From: Flavobacteriales bacterium | GTDB taxonomy: Bacteria; Bacteroidota; Bacteroidia; Flavobacteriales_D; Crocinitomicaceae | DNA: 33,311 nt | Assembly: GCA_947488235.1 (NCBI GenBank) | Contig: CANLAQ010000028.1 | Span: forward strand, 1 to 33,311 | Reading direction: 5' to 3' | Shown: in pieces, positions 16,166 through 25,096 of the stretch | Position numbering within the stretch: position 1 is the stretch's first letter | Layout of the letters: each line of letters opens with the position of its first letter | Notes under the pieces: model-generated | Database searches by the model: none | What the model saw: only the letters and a program-made list of their open reading frames with translations | Told to the model about the DNA's origin: nothing | Position numbers and translations under genes: made by a program

Positions 16166-17560
16166 ATGCAATTTAGAATAGAAAAAGACACAATGGGGGA
16201 GGTAAAGGTGCCTGCAACTCGTTATTGGGGAGCTCAAACGGAGCGTTCTAGGAATAATTTCAAGATTGGTCCAGCGGCATCAATGCCTATTGAAATCATT
16301 CATGCTTTTGCTTATTTAAAAAAGGCTGCAGCCCATGCCAATCATGATTTGGGGGTCCTGCCGATAGAAAAAAGAGATTTGATCTCAAGTGTTTGCGATG
16401 AGATTTTAACAGGAATGCACGATGGTGAATTCCCATTAGTGATATGGCAAACAGGATCTGGAACACAATCCAACATGAATTGCAATGAGGTGATTGCGAA
16501 TCGCGCTCATGTATTGAACGGAGGAAGTTTGATGGATGAAGAAAAAGTATTGAATCCAAATGACGATGTAAACAAATCACAGTCTTCCAATGATACTTTT
16601 CCGACAGCAATGCACATAGCCGCCTATATCATGGTTACAGAGGTGACTTTGCCAGGAATGGAACACTTGCGCGCTGCGCTTCAAACCAAGGTAATAGCAT
16701 TTAAAGATATCGTTAAAACAGGAAGAACCCATTTTATGGATGCGACTCCATTAACTTTAGGTCAAGCATTTAGTGCTTATGTGGCACAATTAGACAATTC
16801 CATTCGTACCATTAAAAACGCTCTTGTTGCTGTTTCTGAATTGGCATTAGGTGGAACAGCAGTGGGCACAGGACTCAATACTCCAAATGGATACGATGTT
16901 CTAGTAGCACAAAAAATCGCGGGATTTACGGGCCGTCCTTTTATAACAGCAAAAAATAAATTTGAAGCCTTGGCAGCACATGATGCCATGGTTGAATTGT
17001 CAGGGGCATTAAAAAGGTCAGCGGTATCCTTGATGAAAATAGGAAATGATATTCGCATGCTTTCTTCAGGACCTCGATGTGGTATTGGGGAATTAATAAT
17101 TCCAGACAATGAACCGGGGTCTTCTATTATGCCAGGTAAGGTGAATCCTACACAGCCTGAAGCCTTAACAATGGTTTGCGCACAGGTGATGGGAAATGAC
17201 ATGACGGTTGCAATAGGCGGTTCCAATGGACATTTTGAATTGAATGTTTTCAAACCTGTTATTGCTTCTAATGTGCTTGAGTCTGCTAGACTTCTAGGCG
17301 ATGCATGTGTTTCTTTTACCGACAATTGTGCTGCTGGAATAGAAGCGAATTTGCCAATGGTTAAACAACATTTAGACAACTCTTTGATGTTGGTAACGGC
17401 CCTTAACACAAAAATCGGTTATTATAAGGCAGCTGAAATCGCAAAATATGCCCATAAAAATGGAACTACCCTTAAAGAAGCAGCTGTTGGTTTGGGTCAT
17501 GTGACTTCTGAAGAATATGATTTATATGTTGACCCCTCAAAAATGATTGGCTCACTTTAA
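16166..17560 (+). CDS. fumC: fumarate hydratase, class II
   Basis: A 464-residue fumarase, which converts fumarate and water to L-malate in the TCA cycle without an iron-sulfur cluster. The class II family signatures are intact: [18 protein letters not shown] near 97-114, [16 protein letters not shown] with His189 (the family catalytic His), and the SS-loop [11 protein letters not shown] (318-328), where the second Ser of the pair is the catalytic base in the family. Length matches the bacterial norm of about 465. It is cytosolic and should act as a tetramer. The gene is followed after 13 bases by an unrelated membrane-protein gene on the same strand. Another TCA gene, icd, lies about 2.4 kb downstream. 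Confidence 0.96.
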   Translation: MQFRIEKDTMGEVKVPATRYWGAQTERSRNNFKIGPAASMPIEIIHAFAYLKKAAAHANHDLGVLPIEKRDLISSVCDEILTGMHDGEFPLVIWQTGSGTQSNMNCNEVIANRAHVLNGGSLMDEEKVLNPNDDVNKSQSSNDTFPTAMHIAAYIMVTEVTLPGMEHLRAALQTKVIAFKDIVKTGRTHFMDATPLTLGQAFSAYVAQLDNSIRTIKNALVAVSELALGGTAVGTGLNTPNGYDVLVAQKIAGFTGRPFITAKNKFEALAAHDAMVELSGALKRSAVSLMKIGNDIRMLSSGPRCGIGELIIPDNEPGSSIMPGKVNPTQPEALTMVCAQVMGNDMTVAIGGSNGHFELNVFKPVIASNVLESARLLGDACVSFTDNCAAGIEANLPMVKQHLDNSLMLVTALNTKIGYYKAAEIAKYAHKNGTTLKEAAVGLGHVTSEEYDLYVDPSKMIGSL

Positions 17561-17573
17561 TTGATCTTCACGA

Positions 17574-18005
17574 ATGAAAAAAGTATTTTTCTTGTTGCAA
17601 CAAGCTGCCATCTTTTGCATTTCAATTTTTATTGGAGGCGCTGTGAATATGAGTTTTATTAGAATTAGCGGTAAAATAATTCCTCCACCTTCGGGTTCTA
17701 ATTTACAAACTACAGAAGGATTAGTAAAAGCAATGCATTTGATGGGTCCAGAGCATTTTTTATTTCCTTTTCTTGCCCATGCATTTGGAACTTTTGTTGC
17801 TGCAATTTTAGTGAGTAAATACTGCAATCTTTGGTCTAAAGCTGCAGCTTATTCTGTTGCAGGGTTGTTTTTTATTGGAGGATTAATGATGGTACTGCTA
17901 CTTCCTTCCCCTTTGTGGTTTACTTTCGTTGATTTAATCTTGGCTTATTTTCCAATGGCTTTTCTCGCATTAAAAATGAGTAAGCCTCTGAAGAATAAGG
18001 TATAA
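17574..18005 (+). CDS. four-helix integral membrane protein, unknown
   Basis: A 143-residue protein with four predicted helices at about 5-28, 60-82, 89-111 and 113-133. The loop after the first helix is Pro/Ser-rich (IIPPPSGSN), and MHLMGPEHFLFPFLAHAFGT has two or three His in or near the second helix, a feature sometimes seen in metal or heme sites, but no family is recognised. It lies 13 bases downstream of fumC and may be co-transcribed. It ends 14 bases from the stop of the convergent SGNH hydrolase gene with no clear hairpin between. Confidence 0.75.
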   Translation: MKKVFFLLQQAAIFCISIFIGGAVNMSFIRISGKIIPPPSGSNLQTTEGLVKAMHLMGPEHFLFPFLAHAFGTFVAAILVSKYCNLWSKAAAYSVAGLFFIGGLMMVLLLPSPLWFTFVDLILAYFPMAFLALKMSKPLKNKV

Positions 18006-18019
18006 TTCCTTTCAAAATT

Positions 18020-18793
18020 TTATTTATTCTTAGAACTTAGATCTTCTGTCTTCCAATGATTGGACAGTACAAAATTATTGGCGCTTTTACGAATATACTC
18101 TGCATATTTTATACTCCTTTGCGTCACTGGAATCTTATGTACAGGTTCCTCATAAATGGTGCAATACATGCAACAAGCTGTCGCAAAGGAACCTAGTTTA
18201 CTTGGATGCCCTCTGTCTGGCTGGTGCAATTTAATTTTTGGATTTTTAGCTTTTAAACTTTTCCAAAACAACCCTACCGGCGCAACAGAAGCGTCAAATA
18301 ATTTTGAGACTTCCAAATATTCCTTTGCAACCAAATTGGTCATCTTGATGAAAGTATTTGCTCTGGGAATAGGTTTATATCCATTTTTGTAAGCCCAAGT
18401 CATGTAAAATACAACCTGTGCATCCGGATTTCTTTTGTGAATAGCATGAATCATTGTGCGCAAGGCAGGTAAAGTGCGATTTTGTAAATAAGCATCCCCT
18501 TTCAAAAAATCTCTACTGGAGCCTTGAAGTACAACAATGTCCCATTTTTTCCATCGAATGGCTTTAAATAATTCTGGTCTGCCTATATGCTGATAGAAGG
18601 ATGTTTTGCCTCGCACATTCCATTGCACATCAACTTGTTTACCGTTCCTTTTTGCAAGTTCCCCAAACATTTTAGGCAAATGATTTCTATAAGTAAAAGA
18701 ATTTCCAATGAATAAGATGTGCTGAACTTCTTTAGCAAAAACCCTAGAGGTAAGAAAAATTATGATCAGAAGTAAGGTGAATTTTATCTTCAT
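18020..18793 (-). CDS. secreted SGNH/GDSL-type hydrolase
   Basis: From the ATG at 18793 the protein is 257 residues with a signal peptide (about 1-20, ending SRVFA). An in-frame ATG 33 bases upstream would put charged residues before the signal and is less likely. Block I is LFIGNSFTYRNHLP (27-40), with Ser32 as predicted nucleophile. Block V shows a D-x-x-H pair, PDRGHPS (Asp193, His196), followed by the KLGSF segment. These are SGNH-hydrolase features (esterase, lipase or carbohydrate esterase); the substrate is not evident. A three-Cys cluster, CCMYC, is at 207-211. Confidence 0.8.
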   Translation of the reverse strand: MKIKFTLLLIIIFLTSRVFAKEVQHILFIGNSFTYRNHLPKMFGELAKRNGKQVDVQWNVRGKTSFYQHIGRPELFKAIRWKKWDIVVLQGSSRDFLKGDAYLQNRTLPALRTMIHAIHKRNPDAQVVFYMTWAYKNGYKPIPRANTFIKMTNLVAKEYLEVSKLFDASVAPVGLFWKSLKAKNPKIKLHQPDRGHPSKLGSFATACCMYCTIYEEPVHKIPVTQRSIKYAEYIRKSANNFVLSNHWKTEDLSSKNK

Positions 18794-18855
18794 TTCCTCG
18801 TTTATTGAGTGCCAATTGAATAACAAATGGTATTTTCGTACAAGCGTGTAAACAT

Positions 18856-18879
18856 AAGTAAATTTACTTAAATTTAAGT
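18856..18879. promoter_or_regulatory. two interlocked 14-bp palindromes, possible operator
   Basis: AAGTAAATTTACTT (18856-18869) and ACTTAAATTTAAGT (18866-18879) are each perfect inverted repeats and share the ACTT at 18866-18869. They lie between the divergent SGNH hydrolase (start 18793) and rlmF (start 18978). Such an arrangement suits a dimeric regulator binding twice. Both motifs are built from AT-rich DNA, so chance cannot be excluded. Confidence 0.45.
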
Positions 18880-18977
18880 GGGATTACAAAACTGATTTCA
18901 GCCCTCATGTTTACCTTAAATGTTACTTATTAAATCTTTCTAATGGTTAGAAATGCATACTTTAATTTATTCTAACA

Positions 18978-19901
18978 ATGAAAGAAACCTCTAGCAATCC
19001 ATCTCAACTTAAAACAGGATTACATCCACGAAATGTCCATCAACAACGATATGATTTTGATAGTTTGGTGGGTACTTCTTCGAGTTTAGCGCCATATTTA
19101 ATCATTAATAAATTCGGAGATACAAGCATTGATTTTGCGGATCCTTTAGCCGTTAAAAGTCTTAATACGGCGCTATTGTTAAGTTTTTATAAGTTAAAAT
19201 TTTGGTCCATTCCATCAGACTTTTTATGCCCACCCATTCCTGGCAGAGCAGATTATTTGCATTACTTAGCAGACTTAATGGATAGCAAGAGTAAGCTTTC
19301 AAATACCATGCGTCGTTGTTTAGACATTGGAACAGGTGCCAATTGCATCTACCCACTTCTAGGAGTACAAATTTATGATTGGGATTTTGTAGGCGTTGAT
19401 TTCAATGAAAAAGCATTGGAAATTGCTCAAATAAATATTTCTAACAACAATCTCAACCATAAGATCACTTTAAGAAAACAAGAGAAGGCTGAAAATGTAT
19501 TTGAAGGTATCGTCTTACCAGGAGATTATTTCGACTTGACTATGTGTAACCCACCATTTCATTCCTCTGCTATTGCCGCAAAAGAAGGAAGTGTCAGAAA
19601 AATCAAAGGGCTAACCAACAAAAACACAAAAGAACCAGTATTAAATTTTGGTGGACAAGAAAATGAACTTTGGTGCGAGGGCGGTGAATTTCAATTCATA
19701 AAACAAATGATTTTACAAAGTGTGACCTTCGCGCATCAGTGTTTCTGGTTTACAACGCTTGTCTCAAAAAAAGAACATCTGAAGCCTTTAGAAATAATAT
19801 TAAATCAAAAAGGAGCTAAATCAATTCAGGTTCTTCCAATGCAACAAGGAAATAAGATGAGTAGAATTTTAGCATGGTCATTTAAGGAACTAGAAAGTTA
19901 A
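18978..19901 (+). CDS. rlmF: 23S rRNA (adenine(1618)-N(6))-methyltransferase RlmF
   Basis: A 307-residue SAM-dependent methyltransferase. The N-terminus LHPRNVHQQRYDFDSLV (about 14-30) is the RlmF/METT10-type signature. The Rossmann motif I is RRCLDIGTGANCIYPLLGV, the acidic residue after strand 2 is in FVGVDFNEKALEIA, and MCNPPFHSS is the catalytic NPPF motif of N6-adenine methyltransferases. It modifies A1618 of 23S rRNA in the E. coli system (YbiN). Length and motif order fit the family. It is cytosolic. The gene stands alone, followed 52 bases later by icd, which has its own -7 element. Confidence 0.93.
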   Translation: MKETSSNPSQLKTGLHPRNVHQQRYDFDSLVGTSSSLAPYLIINKFGDTSIDFADPLAVKSLNTALLLSFYKLKFWSIPSDFLCPPIPGRADYLHYLADLMDSKSKLSNTMRRCLDIGTGANCIYPLLGVQIYDWDFVGVDFNEKALEIAQINISNNNLNHKITLRKQEKAENVFEGIVLPGDYFDLTMCNPPFHSSAIAAKEGSVRKIKGLTNKNTKEPVLNFGGQENELWCEGGEFQFIKQMILQSVTFAHQCFWFTTLVSKKEHLKPLEIILNQKGAKSIQVLPMQQGNKMSRILAWSFKELES

Positions 19902-19927
19902 GAGGGAAAATGTCAATAAATAATCCT

Positions 19928-19935
19928 TATTTTTG
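19928..19935 (+). promoter_or_regulatory. candidate -7 element of icd
   Basis: TATTTTTG fits TAnnTTTG and lies 26 bases before the ATG at 19954; the predicted transcript leader is only about 10-14 bases. There is no good -33 TTTG at 19 bases. It also argues against the upstream in-frame TTG at 19933 as the start. Confidence 0.45.
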
Positions 19936-19953
19936 CAGCATAAAAATATTAGC

Positions 19954-21183
19954 ATGTCAAAAATTAGTGTAGCAAATCCAGTCGTTGAATTGGATGGTGA
20001 TGAGATGACAAGAATCATCTGGAAATTTATCAAGGATAAACTTATCTTGCCTTATGTAGATTTAGATATTAAATACTATGATTTAGGGATTGAAAAAAGA
20101 GATGAAACCAATGATCAAATCACCATTGATGCAGCGGAAGCTATTAAAAAATATAAAGTTGGGATCAAATGTGCTACCATCACACCTGATGAAGCGAGAG
20201 TTCAAGAGTTTAATTTGAAATCTATGTGGAAGTCTCCTAACGGTACCATAAGAAATATTTTGGATGGTACCGTTTTTAGAGAGCCAATAGTAATGCAAAA
20301 TGTTCCAAGATTGGTAAGCAACTGGACAGCACCAATTATTGTGGGTCGACATGCATTCGGTGATCAATATAGAGCAACTGATGCTGTATTTAAAGGAAAA
20401 GGAAAATTAACAATGACTTTTACACCGGAAAATGGTGGGGAAGTACAACAATTTGATGTATACAATTTCCAAGGTGATGGCGTTGGAATGGCAATGTACA
20501 ATACCGACGAATCTATTATAGGTTTTGCGCACAGTTGTTTTAATATGGCATTGAGTAAAAAATGGCCGCTTTATTTGTCTACTAAAAACACCATTCTTAA
20601 AAAATATGATGGTCGATTTAAAGATATTTTTGAAGAGATCTTTCAATCTGATTACAAGGCAAAGTTTGATGCGGCAGGGATAGTTTATGAGCACAGATTA
20701 ATTGATGACATGGTTGCCTCAGCGCTTAAATGGCATGGTAATTTTGTTTGGGCGTGTAAAAATTACGATGGTGATGTGCAATCTGATACTGTTGCTCAAG
20801 GATTTGGTTCCTTGGGTTTAATGACTTCTGTTTTGATTACACCTGATGGTGAAATAATGGAGGCAGAAGCAGCTCACGGAACGGTAACGCGTCACTTTAG
20901 AGATTATCAAGCGGGTAAAAAAACATCTACCAATCCAATTGCTTCTATATTTGCTTGGACAAGAGGATTAGCTTTTAGAGGAAAATTAGATGGAAATCAA
21001 GAACTGATAGATTTTTGTTTGGCACTAGAGCAAATTTGTATTGACACCGTCGAAGCAGGAATAATGACTAAAGATTTAGCAGTATGTATACATGGTAATA
21101 AAGTGAATCATGGTGAACATTATGTTTATACAGAAGAGTTTTTGGATGCCCTTGATGAGGGGTTAAAACAAAAAATGAATTAA
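19954..21183 (+). CDS. icd: isocitrate dehydrogenase (NADP+), eukaryote-like dimeric type
   Basis: A 409-residue enzyme starting [20 protein letters not shown], which oxidises isocitrate to 2-oxoglutarate and CO2 with NADP+ in the TCA cycle. The sequence is of the subfamily shared with eukaryotic [55 protein letters not shown] (the substrate-binding SPNGT loop with its Arg residues), [20 protein letters not shown] with metal-binding Asp residues, and [13 protein letters not shown] near the cofactor site. This differs from both the E. coli Icd type and the monomeric type found in many Bacteroidota. A strong terminator follows the stop. Confidence 0.95.
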   Translation: MSKISVANPVVELDGDEMTRIIWKFIKDKLILPYVDLDIKYYDLGIEKRDETNDQITIDAAEAIKKYKVGIKCATITPDEARVQEFNLKSMWKSPNGTIRNILDGTVFREPIVMQNVPRLVSNWTAPIIVGRHAFGDQYRATDAVFKGKGKLTMTFTPENGGEVQQFDVYNFQGDGVGMAMYNTDESIIGFAHSCFNMALSKKWPLYLSTKNTILKKYDGRFKDIFEEIFQSDYKAKFDAAGIVYEHRLIDDMVASALKWHGNFVWACKNYDGDVQSDTVAQGFGSLGLMTSVLITPDGEIMEAEAAHGTVTRHFRDYQAGKKTSTNPIASIFAWTRGLAFRGKLDGNQELIDFCLALEQICIDTVEAGIMTKDLAVCIHGNKVNHGEHYVYTEEFLDALDEGLKQKMN

Positions 21184-21186
21184 GTG

Positions 21187-21213
21187 AAAGGGGCCTTTAA
21201 GGCCCTTTTTTTA
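21187..21213 (+). terminator. intrinsic terminator of icd
   Basis: GGGCC (21191-21195) pairs with GGCCC (21201-21205) around TTTAA, flanked by A/G and followed by seven T. It begins a few bases after the icd stop. Confidence 0.92.
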
Positions 21214-21321
21214 TTCAAAGAAGTTTGTGTTAGTGTCAATAAATCAAGTTTTTATAGTGATATAAAAAAATTGGTTTTTCATAATTTTCAATTAACTTCA
21301 CTTCAATCATTTTAAAAAAAT

Positions 21322-22713
21322 ATGAGAATACATCAATTTTTCGGCGCTATTATTTTGTTGGTGCTGGTCTATTCTTGTAAACCAATTGAAGCACTTCCCC
21401 CTCAATACACCATAATTGCACCTCCACCACTCAATCAGGAGTCCTCCATTATTACAATCCCATTAGAAATTGATCTTAATCCGTACCTTAAGGATATTGA
21501 AAAATCACTACCTAAAACATTTGAAGGAGCTGAGGAGCACTGTGAAGGCATTAGCTATTCTTATGTTTTTCACAGGGATCCCATCAAATATTACTTTTAT
21601 CCAGATCATTTATATTATGAAGTACTCGGAAATTTTCAATTAAAATTAAATTATTGCCCAAAGTGTCATGGACTTTTTGATGATAAAGGCACTTGTGTTG
21701 TTCCAAGAGTTTATGCTGAATGTGGCACAAAGGATCCACTTTCAATTAAAGTAGGTTACAAGACGGAGATTTCATTGAATAATAAATGTCAATTTGAGTC
21801 CACCACCTCTTTATCAAAATTTGACTTATTAGATCCATGCATCATTACTCTTTTTAAATACGACGCTACTTCAGAAGTTAAAAAACAAGTAAAAGCCGAG
21901 CTGCAACAATTGGAAGAAGATATTGATAAACAAATTGAAGCGATAGATATTCGAAGTGATCTCAAATCAACCTGGAAAGAACTTCAAGAGCCTATTGCCA
22001 TTGAAGGTTATGGATTCTTATATATAAATCCTACAGGCGCATCTGTAAGTGATCTTACCTTTTCTAAAAATAAAGTTGCAGTAGACATTAATTTAAAGGT
22101 TGCTCCCATGGTAAGCACGGAGACTTTACAACTAAAAAATCAAGCGCTGCCTGATTTGCAGGAATTTAAAAAAACAAAAGGTATCCAAATGGGGATTGAC
22201 ATAAGCGCCTCTTATGATTCACTTTCTTCCATCGCAAACAAGGAACTAAGGGGAAAAGAGCTCAAGTTTAAACGCAAAACAATTATCATTAAAGAACTTA
22301 AAATTGAAGGCAGTCAAGACAACAGAATGGTGTTTTCTTTGCATTTTGAAGGTTCAAAAAAAGGCGTGTTTTATTTGACGGCACTTCCTGTTTTTGACAC
22401 ACTTACACAAAAAATTTCAATGGAAAATATGAGTTTCGAAATAGAAACTAAAAGTTTATTACTTAATACAGCCCGTTGGTTATTTAATGACCGAATCCTT
22501 CAGGAGCTTGAGAAAAATGCAATATTTGATTTAGCTCCTTATCTCAAAGAGGCTCAAACAACCATCACTAAAGAGTTAAATGTACCGCTAACCAATGAGG
22601 TTGACATGACAGGTTCAATTGATGGTATGCGGATCAAAGAGATTTTCTTAAGCACTAATTATTTGATCTTAAGAAGTGAATTAAAAGGTCAATTGAAACT
22701 AAAAATGCATTGA
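21322..22713 (+). CDS. DUF4403-family lipoprotein
   Basis: A 463-residue protein with a signal peptide and lipobox LVYSC (Cys19), so it is lipid-anchored. The sequence, beginning SSIITIPLEIDLNPYLKDIE at about 41-60, matches my recollection of the DUF4403 family of Bacteroidota and Proteobacteria, whose function is not established. A four-Cys segment (112, 115, 125, 134; YCPKCHG then GTC then AEC) sits in the N-terminal third, and further Cys occur at 74 and near 157 and 173, which may form disulfides or bind metal. A charged helix (about 190-215) follows. The OmpA-family gene starts 16 bases after its stop, so the pair is probably one envelope operon. Confidence 0.78.
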   Translation: MRIHQFFGAIILLVLVYSCKPIEALPPQYTIIAPPPLNQESSIITIPLEIDLNPYLKDIEKSLPKTFEGAEEHCEGISYSYVFHRDPIKYYFYPDHLYYEVLGNFQLKLNYCPKCHGLFDDKGTCVVPRVYAECGTKDPLSIKVGYKTEISLNNKCQFESTTSLSKFDLLDPCIITLFKYDATSEVKKQVKAELQQLEEDIDKQIEAIDIRSDLKSTWKELQEPIAIEGYGFLYINPTGASVSDLTFSKNKVAVDINLKVAPMVSTETLQLKNQALPDLQEFKKTKGIQMGIDISASYDSLSSIANKELRGKELKFKRKTIIIKELKIEGSQDNRMVFSLHFEGSKKGVFYLTALPVFDTLTQKISMENMSFEIETKSLLLNTARWLFNDRILQELEKNAIFDLAPYLKEAQTTITKELNVPLTNEVDMTGSIDGMRIKEIFLSTNYLILRSELKGQLKLKMH

Positions 22714-22729
22714 TGCGTTTCAAAATGTA

Positions 22730-23875
22730 ATGAAGCCTTTTTTACTTCTTTTTGTTGGTCTAGTTTCCTTGACTAATTTGTGGGGACAAAAATCCGATTA
22801 TGCTACTTGTAATGGTAGTGTTTCCATTAGTGCTAATGCAGTTTACAGATTAAATTTTTTAGGAAAATCGAAACATGATCAAGGCAATTTATTTGGTTAT
22901 GCTAAAGAAGATAGTGTAACAACCAATACTATTTGGCTCCATTATACCCCCGCGACTTCGGGGGAACTTTCCTTACAAATTCTTGGCTGCAAGACACCAT
23001 TGAGTATATATATTCTAGAGTGTCCAGTTGAAAATGCTTGCAAAAAAATAGAAGATAAAGAAGCAAACCTACTCTTCCATGAATCTATTTCAGCTGCCAA
23101 CCAAACTACAAAATTCTCGAATTTATTTTTACCTGAAGGGAAGACTTATTATTTTGCTTTCAATGCGAAAAAAAATAGTCGAGATAGCTTGGTGGTAAAA
23201 TTAGGATTTGAGGCAAAAACAGAGACGGGCGAAAAAATAGTAGATTCTGTATTGCTAGACATGGCTCATGTATATGGGGTCCCTATTTACCATCTTATAA
23301 TTATCGATGAACAAACTAAATTACCCGTTACGGCTAGAATTTATTTGTCGGAGGCGGGGAATTTAGATGGAACTTATCGTGCGAGTCATTTGTTTTTGAA
23401 CAACGCTAAAAAATTAAAGGCAACTATTAGATTAGACGCCCAAGGCTATTTTTCTAAAGATTTATTATTACATAAAATTGATGGTTCTCGTGATACTTAT
23501 GATACTATTGCATTAACTTCCTTGTCAAAAGGATCAACTGCAAAACTAGATGATATAAATTTTGTGGGTGGTTTAGCCATAATACTCGATGAATCACTGC
23601 CCAAATTAAAGCGCCTAAAAGATTTTCTTGTATTAAATGGGGGAATTGCAATTGAAATTCAAGGACATGTCAATGGAGAGGGGAAGAACAATTTAAGCGC
23701 TCAACGCTTATCAAAAAAACGCGCCGAAAAGATAATGCGGTATTTAGTTGATAATGGAGTTGATTCCAGAAGACTTTCCGCTGTAGGATTTGGAAATACA
23801 AAACCAATTTTTACTGACCCTAAAGATGACAATGAGCGAGAAGCCAATCGCAGGGTTGAAATTCAGATCAATTAA
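22730..23875 (+). CDS. OmpA-family peptidoglycan-binding protein
   Basis: A 381-residue exported protein with a signal peptide (about 1-19, ending NLWGQ). The N-terminal part (about 22-170) is a beta-rich domain with paired Cys, possibly a PPC/CUB-like fold. The C-terminal 110 residues form an OmpA domain: EIQGHVNGEGKNNLSAQRLS, then RAEKIMRYLVDNGVDSRRL, GFGNTKPIF and NREANRRVEIQ-like NEREANRRVEI, with the Asp/Arg pair that binds diaminopimelate in the family. It therefore likely links the outer membrane or periplasm to peptidoglycan. It is paired with the DUF4403 lipoprotein. Its stop codon overlaps the stop of the convergent DUF420 gene. Confidence 0.88.
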   Translation: MKPFLLLFVGLVSLTNLWGQKSDYATCNGSVSISANAVYRLNFLGKSKHDQGNLFGYAKEDSVTTNTIWLHYTPATSGELSLQILGCKTPLSIYILECPVENACKKIEDKEANLLFHESISAANQTTKFSNLFLPEGKTYYFAFNAKKNSRDSLVVKLGFEAKTETGEKIVDSVLLDMAHVYGVPIYHLIIIDEQTKLPVTARIYLSEAGNLDGTYRASHLFLNNAKKLKATIRLDAQGYFSKDLLLHKIDGSRDTYDTIALTSLSKGSTAKLDDINFVGGLAIILDESLPKLKRLKDFLVLNGGIAIEIQGHVNGEGKNNLSAQRLSKKRAEKIMRYLVDNGVDSRRLSAVGFGNTKPIFTDPKDDNEREANRRVEIQIN

Positions 23876-24450
23876 GAATAATAAGGAGCAATCATAAAAT
23901 ACACAATCACACCCGTTATTGCTACATAAAGCCAAATTGGAAATGAAATTCGCGCCAATTTTTTATGTTTCACAAAATCTCCTTTCCAAGCATTTAGATA
24001 AGTAAACAAGACCATTGGTATTACAGCGACACTTAATAAAATGTGTGATAATAATAGGATGACATAAACAGATCTCAAACCACCCACGGCTAACTTTTCT
24101 GAATTTTCTAAGATTTCATTATGATTTGTATCTCCAAAAACGGTAGGTCTTGAAGTCAGATGATAGGCAACATAACAAACCAAAAACAGCAAGGACAACA
24201 ATAAGGCAAAACGCATTAATAAGCGGTGCAGTTTTTGATTTTGATTTTTAATCGCAACTAACGCTGATATAAGCAACACTGCAGTTGCTGCATTTAATCC
24301 GGCATAAAAAGGCGGTAAAAAACTCAGGTCAACTCCTTCGATACTTATTTTAAACAGCGCAGCAACTACGACTGGAATCACAATGGAAACGATTATAAAT
24401 ATAAGTCGTACTTGTTTTTCTTTATTTGGATTTAGAAATTCCATATTCAT
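23872..24450 (-). CDS. DUF420 membrane protein of the oxidase cluster
   Basis: A 192-residue protein with five hydrophobic segments (about 14-35, 44-66, 76-97, 128-152, 168-190). Conserved His are seen in QKLHRLLMR, VAYHLTSRP and LLSHILLS, fitting the DUF420 family (YozB-like) found beside cytochrome oxidase genes and probably needed for oxidase assembly or heme/copper handling (family context; the biochemistry is not established). The gene begins 29 bases inside the end of the SCO gene and is last in the oxidase operon. An in-frame ATG at 24444 is an equally good start. Confidence 0.85.
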   Translation of the reverse strand: MNMEFLNPNKEKQVRLIFIIVSIVIPVVVAALFKISIEGVDLSFLPPFYAGLNAATAVLLISALVAIKNQNQKLHRLLMRFALLLSLLFLVCYVAYHLTSRPTVFGDTNHNEILENSEKLAVGGLRSVYVILLLSHILLSVAVIPMVLFTYLNAWKGDFVKHKKLARISFPIWLYVAITGVIVYFMIAPYYS

Positions 24451-25096
24451 TTATTAAAAGAGATTCAACATCATTAATTAACCTATTATATTCGCTTTTG
24501 TTCACACTCAGATCAAAATTAGTTACATTATAAACACCGCGAACATATCCTGCTTTGTCTACTAAAGTAAAAGAACCAGAATGTGCATATCCACCCAATG
24601 CCTCTTCATTACGCCCGGCAAAAGTTAAAAAATTTTCTATGCCTAAACGATGCGTAGTAGCTTCGTCCCCGGTTAAAAAAGTCCAGTTTTTATTTAAAAT
24701 ATTATTTAGCTTTTTATATGCCTTTAACTTTGAAGGGCTATCGTGTGTTGGATCAATCGTGAAGGAAATAAATTCAATATGATTTTCAAATCCTTGCGTT
24801 GCTTTAACTACATTCTTCAATTGCTTTTGCATGATTGGACATATGGTTGGACAAGTAGCAAAGAAAAATTCTACGATCCAAATTTTATTTTTAAAGTTTT
24901 CATTGCTTATCAAAACAGAGTCCTCATTCAAAAAGGAAAAAGCTGGAATCTTAGGATAAACCGTATCTGCTATTGTAACACCATCCTTTTCGTGATATAC
25001 TACATCAGCATTCCCTAGAATCGGTAATTTTGTTTGTTCTTCTGTACAAGAGAAGATTAGAATTCCAATAAAAATGAACAGAATTATTTTGCTCAC
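24422..25096 (-). CDS. SCO family copper chaperone, lipoprotein
   Basis: A 224-residue SCO1/SenC protein that delivers copper to the CuA or CuB site of cytochrome oxidase. It has a lipoprotein signal with IFSC (Cys17), a thioredoxin-like fold, the copper-binding C-x3-C motif ATCPTICPIM (Cys82, Cys86), and the third ligand His172 in GYAHSGSFTLVDKAG. All three ligands are present, so it should be a functional copper carrier. It sits directly after a second SCO-like gene (their codons share one base at 25096) and before DUF420 in the operon. This is the better candidate of the two for copper delivery. Confidence 0.92.
   Translation of the reverse strand: MSKIILFIFIGILIFSCTEEQTKLPILGNADVVYHEKDGVTIADTVYPKIPAFSFLNEDSVLISNENFKNKIWIVEFFFATCPTICPIMQKQLKNVVKATQGFENHIEFISFTIDPTHDSPSKLKAYKKLNNILNKNWTFLTGDEATTHRLGIENFLTFAGRNEEALGGYAHSGSFTLVDKAGYVRGVYNVTNFDLSVNKSEYNRLINDVESLLINEYGISKSK

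Noticed and set aside
16777-17409. 210-codon minus-strand frame opposite fumC
   Set aside because: It lies fully within fumC, which is a certain gene, and shows no family motif.
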